A stretch of DNA of 64,000 nucleotides from Blastococcus sp. TF02-8 (GTDB taxonomy: Bacteria; Actinomycetota; Actinomycetes; Mycobacteriales; Geodermatophilaceae). How positions within the stretch are numbered: the first letter of the stretch is position 1; each line of letters opens with the position of its first letter. The stretch covers positions 186,001-250,000 of the forward strand of contig NZ_QOHK01000002.1 in assembly GCF_003319175.1 (NCBI RefSeq), in the 5' to 3' direction. The notes under the pieces were generated by a model that saw nothing but the letters and a program-made list of their open reading frames with translations, was not told the origin of the DNA and did no database searches. Below, in pieces: positions 1 through 8,526 of this stretch. The position numbers and the translations under genes are program-made.

Positions 1-1
1 G

Positions 2-442
2 ACGACCGACACCACCAACACCCACGGCACCGTCGGGCACGACACCTCCGGCCCGACGACGGACAACGCCATGACCCGCTCGGAGGAGCAGCTGCACGTC
101 GGCACCCGCTCCGAGGAGGTCGGCCGCGCCCGTCTGCGCAAGTACGTGGTCAGCGAGAACGTGACCGAGACCGTCCCGGTGACGCGTGAGGAGGTCCGCC
201 TCGAGCGCGAGCCCATCACCGACGCCAACATCGGCAACGCGATGGACGGGCCGGCCATCTCCGAGGAGGAGCACGAGGTCACGCTGCACGCCGAGCGTCC
301 CGTGGTCGAGAAGGAGGCCGTGCCGGTCGAGCGCATCCGCCTCGACAAGCAGACGGTCACCGAGGAGGCCCAGGTGAACGAGACCCTCCGCAAGGAAGAG
401 GTCGAGATCGAGGGCGCCGCGGACGACGACCGGCGCATCTGA
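2..442 (+). CDS. DUF2382 (YsnF/AvaK-type) stress protein, C-terminal part
   Basis: The reading frame is open from the window edge, so the true start lies upstream; the first internal ATG is at 71. The visible 146 residues begin with a Thr/Gly/His-rich linker. A DUF2382 domain follows, with alternating acidic and basic stretches such as RKYVVSENVTETVPVTREEV, and then the LHAERPVVEKEAVPVERIRL core typical of the family. In actinobacteria this domain usually follows a PRC-barrel in stress-associated proteins of unknown biochemical role; the PRC-barrel would be off the window. The gene ends at a strong hairpin shared with the convergent aminopeptidase gene. The family call is secure; function is unknown. 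Confidence 0.85.
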   Translation, partial: TTDTTNTHGTVGHDTSGPTTDNAMTRSEEQLHVGTRSEEVGRARLRKYVVSENVTETVPVTREEVRLEREPITDANIGNAMDGPAISEEEHEVTLHAERPVVEKEAVPVERIRLDKQTVTEEAQVNETLRKEEVEIEGAADDDRRI

Positions 443-473
443 CCGACCCCCGCTCACGCGGGGAGTGACGAAC

Positions 474-507
474 GGCGGCCCGTCGAGGACTTCCTCGACG
501 GGCCGCC
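474..507. terminator. Bidirectional hairpin terminator
   Basis: A perfect 15-bp inverted repeat (474-488 with 493-507, loop ACTT) lies between the convergent DUF2382 and M18 aminopeptidase genes. It has no long T-run, as is usual at high-GC actinobacterial gene ends. Confidence 0.8.
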
Positions 508-524
508 CGTCGTCGTCGCTGCTC

Positions 525-1811
525 TCAGTCCGCGAAGCAGGCCGTGAGCGCGCCGACCACGAGCGGGACGTCGAGCGCCGAGGCCAGCTCCCGGCAGGAG
601 TGCATGGCCAGCATCGGAGCGCCGACGTCGACCGTCGTGATCCCCAGCCGGGTGGCCGTCAGCGGGCCGATCGTGCTCCCGCAGGGCAGGTCGGCGCGGG
701 TGACGAAGGCCTGCAGCGGCACACCCGCCTCGTCGCAGCGCTCGCGGAACCAGCCGCCGCTGGTCGCGTCGGTGGCATAGGCCTGGTTGGCGTTCACCTT
801 GAGCACGGGGCCGCCACCCAGGACCGGCCGGTGCGCCGGCTCGTGCCGCTCGGGCCGCGTCGGGTGGACGGCGTGCGCCATGTCGGCCGAGACCAGTACC
901 GACCGGGCGAGCGCACGCGGCGCCGCCTGCGGGTCGCCCGGGTCGAGCGCGGTGACCAGCCGCCGGAGCACGTCCTCGAGGAAGCTGCCGCGCGCTCCGG
1001 ACATCGAGCCGCTGCCCACCTCCTCGTGGTCGCTGGCCACGAACACCTGGGTGCGCTCGCCGGCCGGGGCGGCCAGGAGCGCGTGCAGGCCGGAGTGGCA
1101 GCAGCCCAGGTTGTCCAGGCGGGGCGCGGCGACCCAGGTGCCGTCGGCGCCGGTGCGGGCGGCGGGCTGGGTGTCGGCGAGGACCAGGTCGTGCCCGACG
1201 ACGTCGCCCGCCGCGACATCCGCCGCGGCCGCGAGCGCCTCGACCAACCCCGGCTCGCTGCCCAGGTCGCGGTCCCACACCGGCACCAGGTGCTGCTGGG
1301 GGTCGAGGGTCAGCCCTTCGCGCACGCCCCGGTCGAGGTGGATCGCCAGCGAGGGGAGCCGCAGCGGCGCCCCGGGCAGCCGGACCAGCGCCGTCGCCCC
1401 GCCCCGCAGGGCCAGGCGGCCGGCGACGGTGAGCTCGCGGTCCAGCCAGGTGTGCCAGAGGCCACCGCCGTAGGGCTCGACGCCGACCAGCCGGTAGCCG
1501 GCCTGCCGGACGTCTCCGTTCGGGCGCACCTTGAACGTGGGGGAGTCGGTGTGCGCGCCGACGATCCGCAGCCCGGTCTCCGCGGGCGAACCCGCGCCCA
1601 CCCGGAACGCGATCAGGCTGCCGTGCCGGACGACGAAGTGCTCGCCGCCGGGAGCCGGTGACCACGCGTCGGCCTCGGCGAGTTCGGTGAAGCCTGCGGC
1701 CGTGAGCCGGCGGGCCAGCTCGGCCACGGCGTGCGACGGCGAGGGGGAGGCATCGACGAAGGCCCGCAGGTCGTCGCCGAGGGCGAGCGCGTCGGTGTCG
1801 GCGGTCGGCAT
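525..1811 (-). CDS. M18 family aminopeptidase
   Basis: The 428-residue protein has the length and motifs of M18 aspartyl aminopeptidases, cytosolic di-metal enzymes that remove N-terminal (often acidic) residues from peptides. Visible motifs are GAHTDSPTFKV near residue 85 (first metal-binding His), the central DNLGCC segment with its metal-binding Asp, SDHEEVGSGS with the catalytic Glu pair, and a C-terminal TDATSGGWF segment. The start is an ATG at 1811. The gene is divergent from the CoxD-like gene, about 60 bp away. No odd features; substrate preference is not visible from sequence. Confidence 0.92.
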   Translation of the reverse strand: MPTADTDALALGDDLRAFVDASPSPSHAVAELARRLTAAGFTELAEADAWSPAPGGEHFVVRHGSLIAFRVGAGSPAETGLRIVGAHTDSPTFKVRPNGDVRQAGYRLVGVEPYGGGLWHTWLDRELTVAGRLALRGGATALVRLPGAPLRLPSLAIHLDRGVREGLTLDPQQHLVPVWDRDLGSEPGLVEALAAAADVAAGDVVGHDLVLADTQPAARTGADGTWVAAPRLDNLGCCHSGLHALLAAPAGERTQVFVASDHEEVGSGSMSGARGSFLEDVLRRLVTALDPGDPQAAPRALARSVLVSADMAHAVHPTRPERHEPAHRPVLGGGPVLKVNANQAYATDATSGGWFRERCDEAGVPLQAFVTRADLPCGSTIGPLTATRLGITTVDVGAPMLAMHSCRELASALDVPLVVGALTACFAD

Positions 1812-1870
1812 GCGCCCATCGTCTCCCGCGGGGGTCCCGGGCCGCCCGCCCGGGTGGGATGCTGCCCGGT

Positions 1871-2758
1871 GTGAGCGAGCCCACGGTCCCGGGGAGCCCC
1901 GCCGAGCTCGGCGCTGCGCTCGAGGCGACCGGATACCTCCCGGACGACGGGCTGGCCACGGCCGCGTACCTGGCGCTCGTCATGCACCGGCCGCTCTTCC
2001 TGGAGGGCGAGGCCGGGGTGGGCAAGACGGCGCTGGCGCACGCGCTGGCGCAGGTCACCGGCCGGCCGCTGCACCGGCTGCAGTGCTACGAGGGGCTCGA
2101 GGCCAGCCAGGCGCTCTACGACTGGGACTTCGGGCGCCAGCTGCTGCACCTGCGCGCCGCCGAGGCGGCGCACGCGAACGCCGACACCGCCGCGCTGGAG
2201 GCCTCGCTCTACGACCGCCGCTTCCTGCTCGCCCGTCCGCTGCTGCGGGCGCTCGAGGACTCGCCCAGCGTGCTGCTGATCGACGAGGTCGACCGGGCCG
2301 ACGACGAGTTCGAGGCCTTCCTGCTGGAGATCCTGTCGGACTTCACCATCTCGATCCCGGAGCTGGGAACGGTGCGGGCGCGGACCCCGCCACTGGTCGT
2401 CCTCACGTCCAACCGCACCCGCGAGGTGCACGACGCGCTCAAGCGCCGCTGCCTCTACCACTGGCTGGAGCATCCCGACTTCGACCGCGAGGTCGCGATC
2501 CTGCGCCGTCGGCTGCCCGAGGTCACCGAGTCGCTGGCCCGCCAGGTCGCCCGGGCCACCGCGACGCTGCGCACCCTCGACCTGCTCAAGCCCCCCGGGA
2601 TCGCGGAGGCGATGGACTGGGCCACGGCGCTGCACACCCTCGGTGCCCGCGACATGGATCCGGAGCTGGCCGCCCGCACGCTGGGCGCGGTGCTGAAGTA
2701 CCGCGAGGACACCGAACGGGTGCAGGCGCTCGGTGCGGGGGTGCTGGCCGTTGACTGA
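1871..2758 (+). CDS. MoxR-type AAA ATPase (CoxD-like)
   Basis: This is a AAA+ ATPase of the MoxR group. Walker A (GEAGVGKT) sits near residues 46-53 and Walker B (VLLIDEVD) near 140. The sequence and neighbourhood match CoxD, which with CoxE helps mature the Cu/Mo or Mo centre of CO-dehydrogenase-type hydroxylases. I chose GTG 1871 because GATGCT lies 7 nt upstream, like other leaderless starts here; ATG 1859 (4 codons longer) is possible. It overlaps the VWA gene and heads the operon CoxD-CoxE-XdhC-MOSC. The matching structural subunits are about 19 kb downstream. Confidence 0.9.
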   Translation: MSEPTVPGSPAELGAALEATGYLPDDGLATAAYLALVMHRPLFLEGEAGVGKTALAHALAQVTGRPLHRLQCYEGLEASQALYDWDFGRQLLHLRAAEAAHANADTAALEASLYDRRFLLARPLLRALEDSPSVLLIDEVDRADDEFEAFLLEILSDFTISIPELGTVRARTPPLVVLTSNRTREVHDALKRRCLYHWLEHPDFDREVAILRRRLPEVTESLARQVARATATLRTLDLLKPPGIAEAMDWATALHTLGARDMDPELAARTLGAVLKYREDTERVQALGAGVLAVD

Positions 2759-3857
2759 GCGGGACGTGGTGGACACGGTGCTCGCCTTCGCGCGGACGCT
2801 GCGGCACGCGGGCGTCCCGGCCTCGCCGGACCGGGTGGAGGCCATGCTGGCGGCGGTGGCGCACCTGCGGGTCCTGGACGCCACGGACGTCTACTGGGCC
2901 GGGCGGCTGACGCTGTGCGGCGGGCCCGACGACCTCGACCGGTACGACGCCGCGTTCGCGGCGTTCTTCTCCGGCGAGCGGCCGCGGGTCGTGCGGACCA
3001 CCGTGACGGTGCCCCCCCGCGTCGCCGCCTACGCCCCGCTGGACGCCGGCGAGGGGGAGGGCGACGACGGGGAGGCCCTCGACCTCGCCGCCCGCGCGAG
3101 CGCCGACGAGCTCCTCCGCCACCGCGACGTCGCCGCGCTCACCGCGGTCGAGCGGGAGCACCTGCGGCGGTTGTTCGCGCTGCTGGTGCCCGCCGCCCCG
3201 CTGCGCCCGGCCCGACGGCGCACCCCGGCCGCCCGCGGGGCCGTGCACCCGGCACGGACCGTGCGCCGGGCGCTGCGTGACGGCGGCGAGGTCAGCCGGC
3301 TGATGCGCCGTCGTACCCGCCGGCGGCCGCGGCGGGTGGTGCTGCTGGTCGACGTGTCCGGCTCGATGGCCCCCTACGCGGACGCGCTGCTGCGGTTCGC
3401 GCACGCCGCCGTGCGGGCACGGCCCGCCACGACGGAGGTCTTCACCGTGGGCACGCGGCTCACCCGGCTGACCCGGGAGCTGCGCCGGCGTGACGCCGAG
3501 CAGGCGTTGGCCGCCGGGGCGCGGGCGATCCCCGACTGGTCCGGGGGCACGCGACTCGGCGAGGTGCTCAAGGCGTTCCTCGACCGCTGGGGCCAGCGCG
3601 GCACCGCGCGGGGAGCCGTGGTCGTCGTGTGCAGCGACGGCTGGGAACGGGGCGACGCCGCGCTGCTCGGCGAGCAGATGGCCCGGCTGCGCCGGCTCGC
3701 GCACGCCGTCGTCTGGGTCAACCCGCACAAGGGACGCGTCGGCTACGAGCCGCTCGCCGGTGGCATGCGCGCGGCGCTGCCGTCGGTCGACCACTTCGTG
3801 GCCGGGCACAGCATGGCGGCCTTCGAGGAGTTGTCCCGGGTGATCGCCCATGCCTAG
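2733..3857 (+). CDS. VWA domain protein, CoxE family
   Basis: About 370 residues with the CoxE layout: a helical N-terminal half, an Arg-rich linker, and a C-terminal von Willebrand A domain. The MIDAS metal site is LLVDVSGSM (D-x-S-x-S) near residue 207, with the later Thr and Asp loops (GGTRLGEV, VCSDGWE). CoxE partners the CoxD ATPase in inserting or repairing the metal centre of molybdenum hydroxylases. The start may be GTG 2733 (26-nt overlap with the ATPase) or TTG 2751 (8-nt overlap). The following XdhC gene starts 14 nt after the stop, so translation is probably coupled. Confidence 0.88.
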   Translation: MRGCWPLTERDVVDTVLAFARTLRHAGVPASPDRVEAMLAAVAHLRVLDATDVYWAGRLTLCGGPDDLDRYDAAFAAFFSGERPRVVRTTVTVPPRVAAYAPLDAGEGEGDDGEALDLAARASADELLRHRDVAALTAVEREHLRRLFALLVPAAPLRPARRRTPAARGAVHPARTVRRALRDGGEVSRLMRRRTRRRPRRVVLLVDVSGSMAPYADALLRFAHAAVRARPATTEVFTVGTRLTRLTRELRRRDAEQALAAGARAIPDWSGGTRLGEVLKAFLDRWGQRGTARGAVVVVCSDGWERGDAALLGEQMARLRRLAHAVVWVNPHKGRVGYEPLAGGMRAALPSVDHFVAGHSMAAFEELSRVIAHA

Positions 3858-3871
3858 GGGGAGGAGCTGCG

Positions 3872-4993
3872 ATGCGTGACGTCCTGGACGAGCTCGTGGG
3901 CTGGTGGCAGGCGGGGGAGACCGTCGGCATGGGCACGGTCGTCGGCACCTGGCGGTCCGCGCCGCGCCCGGCCGGTGCCGCGATGCTCGTCGGACCGGAC
4001 GGCAGCGCAGTCGGCAGCGTCTCCGGCGGCTGCGTCGAGGGGGCGGTCTACGCGGAGGCCCAGGACGTCGTCGACACCGGCGTCCCGACGCTGGAGCGCT
4101 ACGGGGTGAGCGACGACGACGCCTTCGCGGTGGGGCTGACCTGCGGCGGCATCCTGGATGTCTTCGTGGAGCCGGTCTCCCGGGAGTCGTTCCCCGAGCT
4201 CGGCGAGGTCGCCGCGTCGGTGGGCCGGCACGAGCCGGTCGCCGTCGTCACCGTCGTCGCCGGGCCGGCCGACCGGCTGGGCCGCCGCCTGGTCCTCTGG
4301 CCCGACCGGGCCTCCGGAACGCTGGGCTCCCAGCGGTTGGACGACGCCGTCACCGACGACGCCCGCGGGATGCTGGTCGCGGGCCGCACCGCCCTGCTGC
4401 ACGTCGGCCACGACGGGGAGCGCCGCGGCGACGACCTGACGCTGTTCGTGAACTCCTTCGCCCCGCCGGCCCGCATGGTCGTCTTCGGCGCGATCGACTT
4501 CGCCGCCGCCGTGGCCCGCGTCGGCGCCTTCCTCGGCTACCGGGTCACCGTCTGCGACGCCCGCCCGGTCTTCGCGACGTCCAAGCGCTTCCCGGAGGCC
4601 CACGAGGTGGTCGTCGAGTGGCCGCACCGGTACCTGCGGGCCGAGCTGGACGCCGGCCGGATCGACGACCGCACGGTGCTGTGCGTGCTCACCCACGACC
4701 CGAAGTTCGACGTCCCCCTGCTGGAGGTCGCGCTGCGCGCGCCGGTGGCCTACGTCGGCGCGATGGGTTCGCGGCGGACGCACGACGAGCGGCTGGAGCG
4801 GCTGCGCGGGGCCGGGCTGAGCGAGGAGGAGATCGGGCGGCTCGCGTCGCCCATCGGGCTCGACCTCGGTGCGCGCACACCCGAGGAGACCGCCGTGTCC
4901 ATCGCCGCGGAGATCATCGCCGGGCGATGGGGTGGCAGCGGGGAGCGGCTGGCCGGCACCGGCGGTCCGATCCACCGGACGGCGGAGCGCTGA
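3872..4993 (+). CDS. XdhC/CoxI family molybdenum-cofactor maturation protein
   Basis: The 373-residue protein has the two XdhC parts. An N-terminal XdhC_CoxI domain carries GSVSGGCVEGAVY and the LTCGG motif. A C-terminal Rossmann domain has MVVFGAIDFA, DARPVFAT and YVGAMGSRRTHDERL. Family members bind Mo cofactor and sulfurate or deliver it to xanthine-dehydrogenase-type enzymes. The start is fixed by ATG 3872 with a GGGGGAGGAG ribosome site just upstream; the much longer open frame is spurious. Its place after CoxD/CoxE points to a maturation operon for the CoxSLM-like enzyme at 24-28 kb. Confidence 0.93.
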   Translation: MRDVLDELVGWWQAGETVGMGTVVGTWRSAPRPAGAAMLVGPDGSAVGSVSGGCVEGAVYAEAQDVVDTGVPTLERYGVSDDDAFAVGLTCGGILDVFVEPVSRESFPELGEVAASVGRHEPVAVVTVVAGPADRLGRRLVLWPDRASGTLGSQRLDDAVTDDARGMLVAGRTALLHVGHDGERRGDDLTLFVNSFAPPARMVVFGAIDFAAAVARVGAFLGYRVTVCDARPVFATSKRFPEAHEVVVEWPHRYLRAELDAGRIDDRTVLCVLTHDPKFDVPLLEVALRAPVAYVGAMGSRRTHDERLERLRGAGLSEEEIGRLASPIGLDLGARTPEETAVSIAAEIIAGRWGGSGERLAGTGGPIHRTAER

Positions 4994-5550
4994 ACCGCTA
5001 CGAGGTCGAGATCGTCGGGCTGCTCGCCTCGCCGGCGCACCGGTACGCCGGCCGACCCGGGGGAGAGGTGCCGGAGCAGGAGGCCGACCGGCGGCTGCGG
5101 CTGGAGGTCCGCGCCGGTCACGGCGTCGTCGGTGACCGCTACGCCGGTCGGGCCGCGCACCGGGACGCCCAGGTCACCGTGCTCGCGGCCGAGTCCGTCG
5201 AGTCGCTCGCCGCCGAGCTGGGCACCGGGCCGCTCGACCCGCTCCTCGCCCGCCGCACGGTGGTGCTGCGCGGGGCGGAGGTCGAGGCGCTGCGCGGGCA
5301 GGAGTTCGCCCTGGACTGCGGGGAGGGGGTGGTCCTGCTGCGCGGTGGCCGGCCGGCGAACCCCTGCGCCTGGATGGACGCGGTGCTGGCGCCCGGGGCG
5401 CACCGCGGGCTGCGCGGACGTGCGGGCATCCGCTGCGCCGCGCTCTCCGACGGCGTCCTCCGTCTCGGCCCTGCCGTCCTGACCAGCAGTGTTGCGCTCG
5501 ACCCCGCGTCGGCGGGAGCGGTGCACCCGCTCACGGCGCACCGGAGGTGA
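4990..5550 (+). CDS. MOSC domain protein
   Basis: A short MOSC (molybdenum cofactor sulfurase C-terminal) protein of about 186 residues. It has the N-terminal signature VEIVGLLASPAHRYAGRPG, the GVVGDRYAG loop, and RPANPCAW with the conserved MOSC cysteine. MOSC domains bind sulfur and Mo cofactor, consistent with its place last in the CoxD-CoxE-XdhC operon. The conserved N-terminus requires a start upstream of the first standard codon (GTG 5068). The only candidate near the XdhC stop is CTG 4990, which overlaps that stop (CTGA). The start is therefore unusual; the family call is good. Confidence 0.8.
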   Translation: MNRYEVEIVGLLASPAHRYAGRPGGEVPEQEADRRLRLEVRAGHGVVGDRYAGRAAHRDAQVTVLAAESVESLAAELGTGPLDPLLARRTVVLRGAEVEALRGQEFALDCGEGVVLLRGGRPANPCAWMDAVLAPGAHRGLRGRAGIRCAALSDGVLRLGPAVLTSSVALDPASAGAVHPLTAHRR

Positions 5551-5680
5551 GCACGGGGTCGATGTGACGGGTGCGAGCCGACACGCCACCCCGCTGGGCG
5601 ACATGCGCGGTTGCCGGGAGAGGATCGGGCCGACCGGACCGCCACGTTCTGGTGGTCGGCACCACGACGGACGGAGATCC

Positions 5681-6397
5681 ATGCGTATTCGACGACTCGC
5701 CCTGATCCCGGCGGCGGCTCTGCTGCTCGCCGGCTGCGGCGGCTCCGACGAGTCCGACAAGGGCGCGGCGAGCAGCTCGTCGAGCGAGAGCGGCAGCGAG
5801 CTGAGCCAGAAGAAGGCCTCGGAGGTGGTCGACGCCTCGTTCACCGCGCTCGAGAACGCCGGCGCCGTGCACGTCAGCGGCTCGGTCGAGGAGGGCGGCG
5901 TTGTCCAGGAGCTGGACATGCAGTTCCAGGGCGAGGACGCCAGCGGCTCGATCACCATGGGCGGCGTCGCCGTCCAGCTGGTGCTGGTCGGCGGCCAGGC
6001 CTACGTGCAGGCGCCGGCCGAGTTCTGGACCAGCTCCGGTGTGCCCGAGGAGTTCAGCGCCCAGCTCGACGGCCAGTGGGTCCTCATGCCCCCGGAGGCG
6101 GCCCAGGAGTTCGGCAGCCTGACCCTGTCCGGCCTGGTCGACACCCTGCGCTCCTCCGGTGGCGACTCGGTGCGCGGCAAGGTCACCTCCGACGAGGTGG
6201 ACGGCGAGAAGGTCGTCGTCGTCACCCAGGCCGACGGCAGCTCGCTGACCGCCCTGGACGACGAGGAGAACCCGTACCCGGTGCGGATCGAGGACAAGGG
6301 CGACGAGCCGGCCACGGTCGAGTTCAGCGGCTTCGGGGAGACGACCCAGATCGTCGCCCCGCCGAACCCGCTGGACCTCAACACCCTCGGCGGCTGA
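5681..6397 (+). CDS. LppX/LprAFG-like lipoprotein
   Basis: The 238-residue protein begins with a lipoprotein signal (basic MRIRR, hydrophobic LIPAAALL, lipobox LAGC, Cys near residue 19). A Ser-rich acidic linker and a beta-rich domain follow. Phrases such as ASFTALENAGAVHVSGSV and AYVQAPAEFW resemble the LppX/LprG lipid-binding lipoproteins of actinobacteria, which shuttle lipids across the periplasm-like space. The start ATG 5681 has GGAG five nt upstream. The gene stands alone between two terminators. Family assignment is from general resemblance; the ligand is unknown. Confidence 0.7.
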   Translation: MRIRRLALIPAAALLLAGCGGSDESDKGAASSSSSESGSELSQKKASEVVDASFTALENAGAVHVSGSVEEGGVVQELDMQFQGEDASGSITMGGVAVQLVLVGGQAYVQAPAEFWTSSGVPEEFSAQLDGQWVLMPPEAAQEFGSLTLSGLVDTLRSSGGDSVRGKVTSDEVDGEKVVVVTQADGSSLTALDDEENPYPVRIEDKGDEPATVEFSGFGETTQIVAPPNPLDLNTLGG

Positions 6398-6404
6398 TCC
6401 CCGC

Positions 6405-6448
6405 GCGGCGGATCCGGCCGGGCTCCCGGGCCCGGCCGGATCCGCCGC
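6405..6448 (+). terminator. Hairpin terminator after lipoprotein gene
   Basis: A perfect 18-bp inverted repeat (6405-6422 with 6431-6448, 8-nt loop) starts 7 nt after the lipoprotein stop codon. Confidence 0.85.
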
Positions 6449-6512
6449 ACGCCTTCCGCACCGGCCCGTGACCGGGCAGACTCGGCGACGTCGTCCGCAC
6501 GAGAGGAGCCCG

Positions 6513-8414
6513 GTGAGCGTCGGTCCTGCGCTGCCCGGCGCCGTGATCGGTCTCCAGCGCGAGCGCGAGGTGCTCACCGTCGCCCTGCGGACCAACCGGC
6601 ACGTCGTCCTCGAAGGGCCGCCCGGTACGGGCAAGTCCACCCTCCTGCGTGCCGTCGCCGCCGAGACCGGGCACGACGTCGTCTTCGTCGAGGGCAACGC
6701 CGAGCTGACCCCCGCCCGGCTGGTCGGCTCCTACGACCCGGCCGCGGTGATGACCGAGGGGTACGTCGCCGGCAGCTTCGTCGACGGCCCGCTGCTCACC
6801 GCGATGCGCGGCTCGGGCCTGCTGTACCTCGAGGAGCTCAACCGCATCCCCGAGGAGACGCTGAACGTCCTCATCACCGTGCTGACCGAGGGGGAGATCG
6901 CCGTACCCCGGCTGGGCACCGTCACGGCGACGGCGGGGTTCCGGCTCATCGCGGCGATGAACCCCTTCGACGCGATCGGCACGGCCCGCGTGGGTCAGGC
7001 GATCGCCGACCGCATGTGCCGGGTGGTGCTCGGCTACCAGACCGAGGGCGCGGAGCGCGAGATCGTCGCCGCGGTCACCGGCGGGAGCCCGCGGCCGGTC
7101 GCCCTGGCGGTGACGCTGGTGCGGGCGACCCGCGAGCACCGCGACCTGCGCACCGGCTCGTCCGTGCGCGGCGCCATCGACCTCGTCCTGCTGCTCGACG
7201 GCCTGCTGCGGCTGCGCGGGGTGCGCGGGCTGGACGACCCGGGCGCGCGCGAGGCGGCGAGGGACGCGCTGCACGCCGCCCTGTCCGGTCGGGTCCGGGT
7301 GACCGAGGGCGTGGAGCGGACGCCGGAGAGCGTGCTCGACGAGCTGCTCGACGCCGCCTGGCCGCCCGAGGCCCTGCCCGACGAGCACGCCGCGACCGAC
7401 GAGGCGGGGGCGCCTGCTCCGCAGCCCGCCGGGGACGGCCCGGGAAAAGCCGGGGGCCTGCCGCCTGAGGCGGCAGGCCCGGAGAGCGCCGGCGCCCGCC
7501 AGGGGCGGTCCGGGCGGCGGGGACCGCGGCAGACCGCGCGCCGCGAGCTGCAGCTGCGTCACCCGTCCTTCGACGAGGTGAGCCCGGAGGTGGGCGCGCT
7601 CGACGAGGAGGCGTTCGCGGCGCTCATGGGCGCCGACCCCGACGCGGCCGCGGCGCTGCTGGCCGACCTCGCCCTGGCCACCGACCGGGAGCTGCGCTCG
7701 GCGGCCCGCCGGCTGGCGGCCCGCGTGTTCGTGCAGGTGGGCCGGGTAGGGGCGGCGCGAGCCCGCGGGACCCGGCGGCTGGCGCCGGCCCGCGGCGCGG
7801 ACGGGGACCTCGACCTGGAGCGGACGCTGGACCGCTGGAGCGGCCCCTGGCCACCGGCACCCGAGGACGTGGTGGCCCGGCGCTGGACCGGTTCGCGGCG
7901 GGCGGTGTGCCTGGTGGTGGACCGGTCGGGTTCGATGAGCGGGCTGGGCGTGGCGATCGCCGCGGTGGCCGCCGCGGGGGTCGTCCTGGCCGCCGGTGAG
8001 CGCCTGGAGACCAGCGTGCTCGCCTTCGCCGACCGGGTGGAGGTGCTCCAGCAGCACGGCCGGCACCGGTCGCCGGAGGACCTGGTCCTCGCGCTGGTGG
8101 GGCTGCGCGGTCACGGCCGCACGGACGTCGCGGCCGCGCTGCGGGCCGCGTCGGGCCAGCTGGGCAGCGCGGCGCACGCCGACGAGCGGATCGTCGTCCT
8201 GCTGTCGGACTGTCTCCCCACGGCGGGCGATCCCGCGCGGGAGGCGCTGGCCGGCATCGACCGGCTCGACGTGCTGTGCCCGCTGCCGGCGGGTGCGGAG
8301 GAGGGGGAGGCGCTCACCGCGTCCCGGGCCCTGGCCGCCGCCGGCGGTGGCACGATGGCCGCCGTTCGTTCCCTACGAGATCTGGGCCCGGCGCTGACCA
8401 GACTGCTCAGCTGA
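6513..8414 (+). CDS. MoxR/ChlI-type AAA ATPase fused to VWA domain
   Basis: A 633-residue fusion. The N-terminal AAA+ module has Walker A GPPGTGKST near residue 42, Walker B LLYLEELNR, and a MoxR/ChlI-type sensor segment (RLIAAMNPFD). A Pro/Ala/Gly-rich linker (about residues 290-345) leads to a helical part and a C-terminal VWA domain with MIDAS motif VVDRSGSMSGLG and LSDCLPT. The architecture matches magnesium-chelatase-like chaperones that remodel or metallate target proteins; here the ATPase and VWA partner are one chain. GTG 6513 follows a GAGAGGAG ribosome site. The linker coding sequence contains a perfect palindrome (7454-7480). The target is unknown. Confidence 0.85.
   Translation: MSVGPALPGAVIGLQREREVLTVALRTNRHVVLEGPPGTGKSTLLRAVAAETGHDVVFVEGNAELTPARLVGSYDPAAVMTEGYVAGSFVDGPLLTAMRGSGLLYLEELNRIPEETLNVLITVLTEGEIAVPRLGTVTATAGFRLIAAMNPFDAIGTARVGQAIADRMCRVVLGYQTEGAEREIVAAVTGGSPRPVALAVTLVRATREHRDLRTGSSVRGAIDLVLLLDGLLRLRGVRGLDDPGAREAARDALHAALSGRVRVTEGVERTPESVLDELLDAAWPPEALPDEHAATDEAGAPAPQPAGDGPGKAGGLPPEAAGPESAGARQGRSGRRGPRQTARRELQLRHPSFDEVSPEVGALDEEAFAALMGADPDAAAALLADLALATDRELRSAARRLAARVFVQVGRVGAARARGTRRLAPARGADGDLDLERTLDRWSGPWPPAPEDVVARRWTGSRRAVCLVVDRSGSMSGLGVAIAAVAAAGVVLAAGERLETSVLAFADRVEVLQQHGRHRSPEDLVLALVGLRGHGRTDVAAALRAASGQLGSAAHADERIVVLLSDCLPTAGDPAREALAGIDRLDVLCPLPAGAEEGEALTASRALAAAGGGTMAAVRSLRDLGPALTRLLS
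7454..7480. repeat. Perfect palindrome inside coding linker
   Basis: Two 12-bp arms (7454-7465 and 7469-7480) around the 3-nt loop TGA form a terminator-strength hairpin inside the AAA-VWA gene. It codes for part of the Pro/Ala/Gly linker (GGLPPEAAG), so the insertion is tolerated in frame. Confidence 0.75.
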
Positions 8415-8446
8415 GCCGGTGCCCGACGAGGGCGGGGCCGGAGGCT

Positions 8447-8485
8447 CCCCCGAGGAGTGGCTGGATGGGCTCCACTCCCCGGGGG
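8447..8485. terminator. Hairpin terminator between convergent genes
   Basis: Arms 8447-8460 and 8472-8485 pair over 14 bp with one mismatch. The hairpin separates the AAA-VWA gene from the convergent alcohol dehydrogenase gene. Confidence 0.75.
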
Positions 8486-8526
8486 CCGGCTCGTGGCCGC
8501 GGCGTCGTCCGGCGGACGACGGTGTT

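Noticed and set aside
454-2058. Very long open frames on the strand opposite real genes (also near 24636-27080, 32840-36445 and 58393-60786)
   Set aside because: They are Arg/Gly/Pro/Ala-rich shadows produced by extreme GC3 bias; the opposite strand carries recognised domains throughout.
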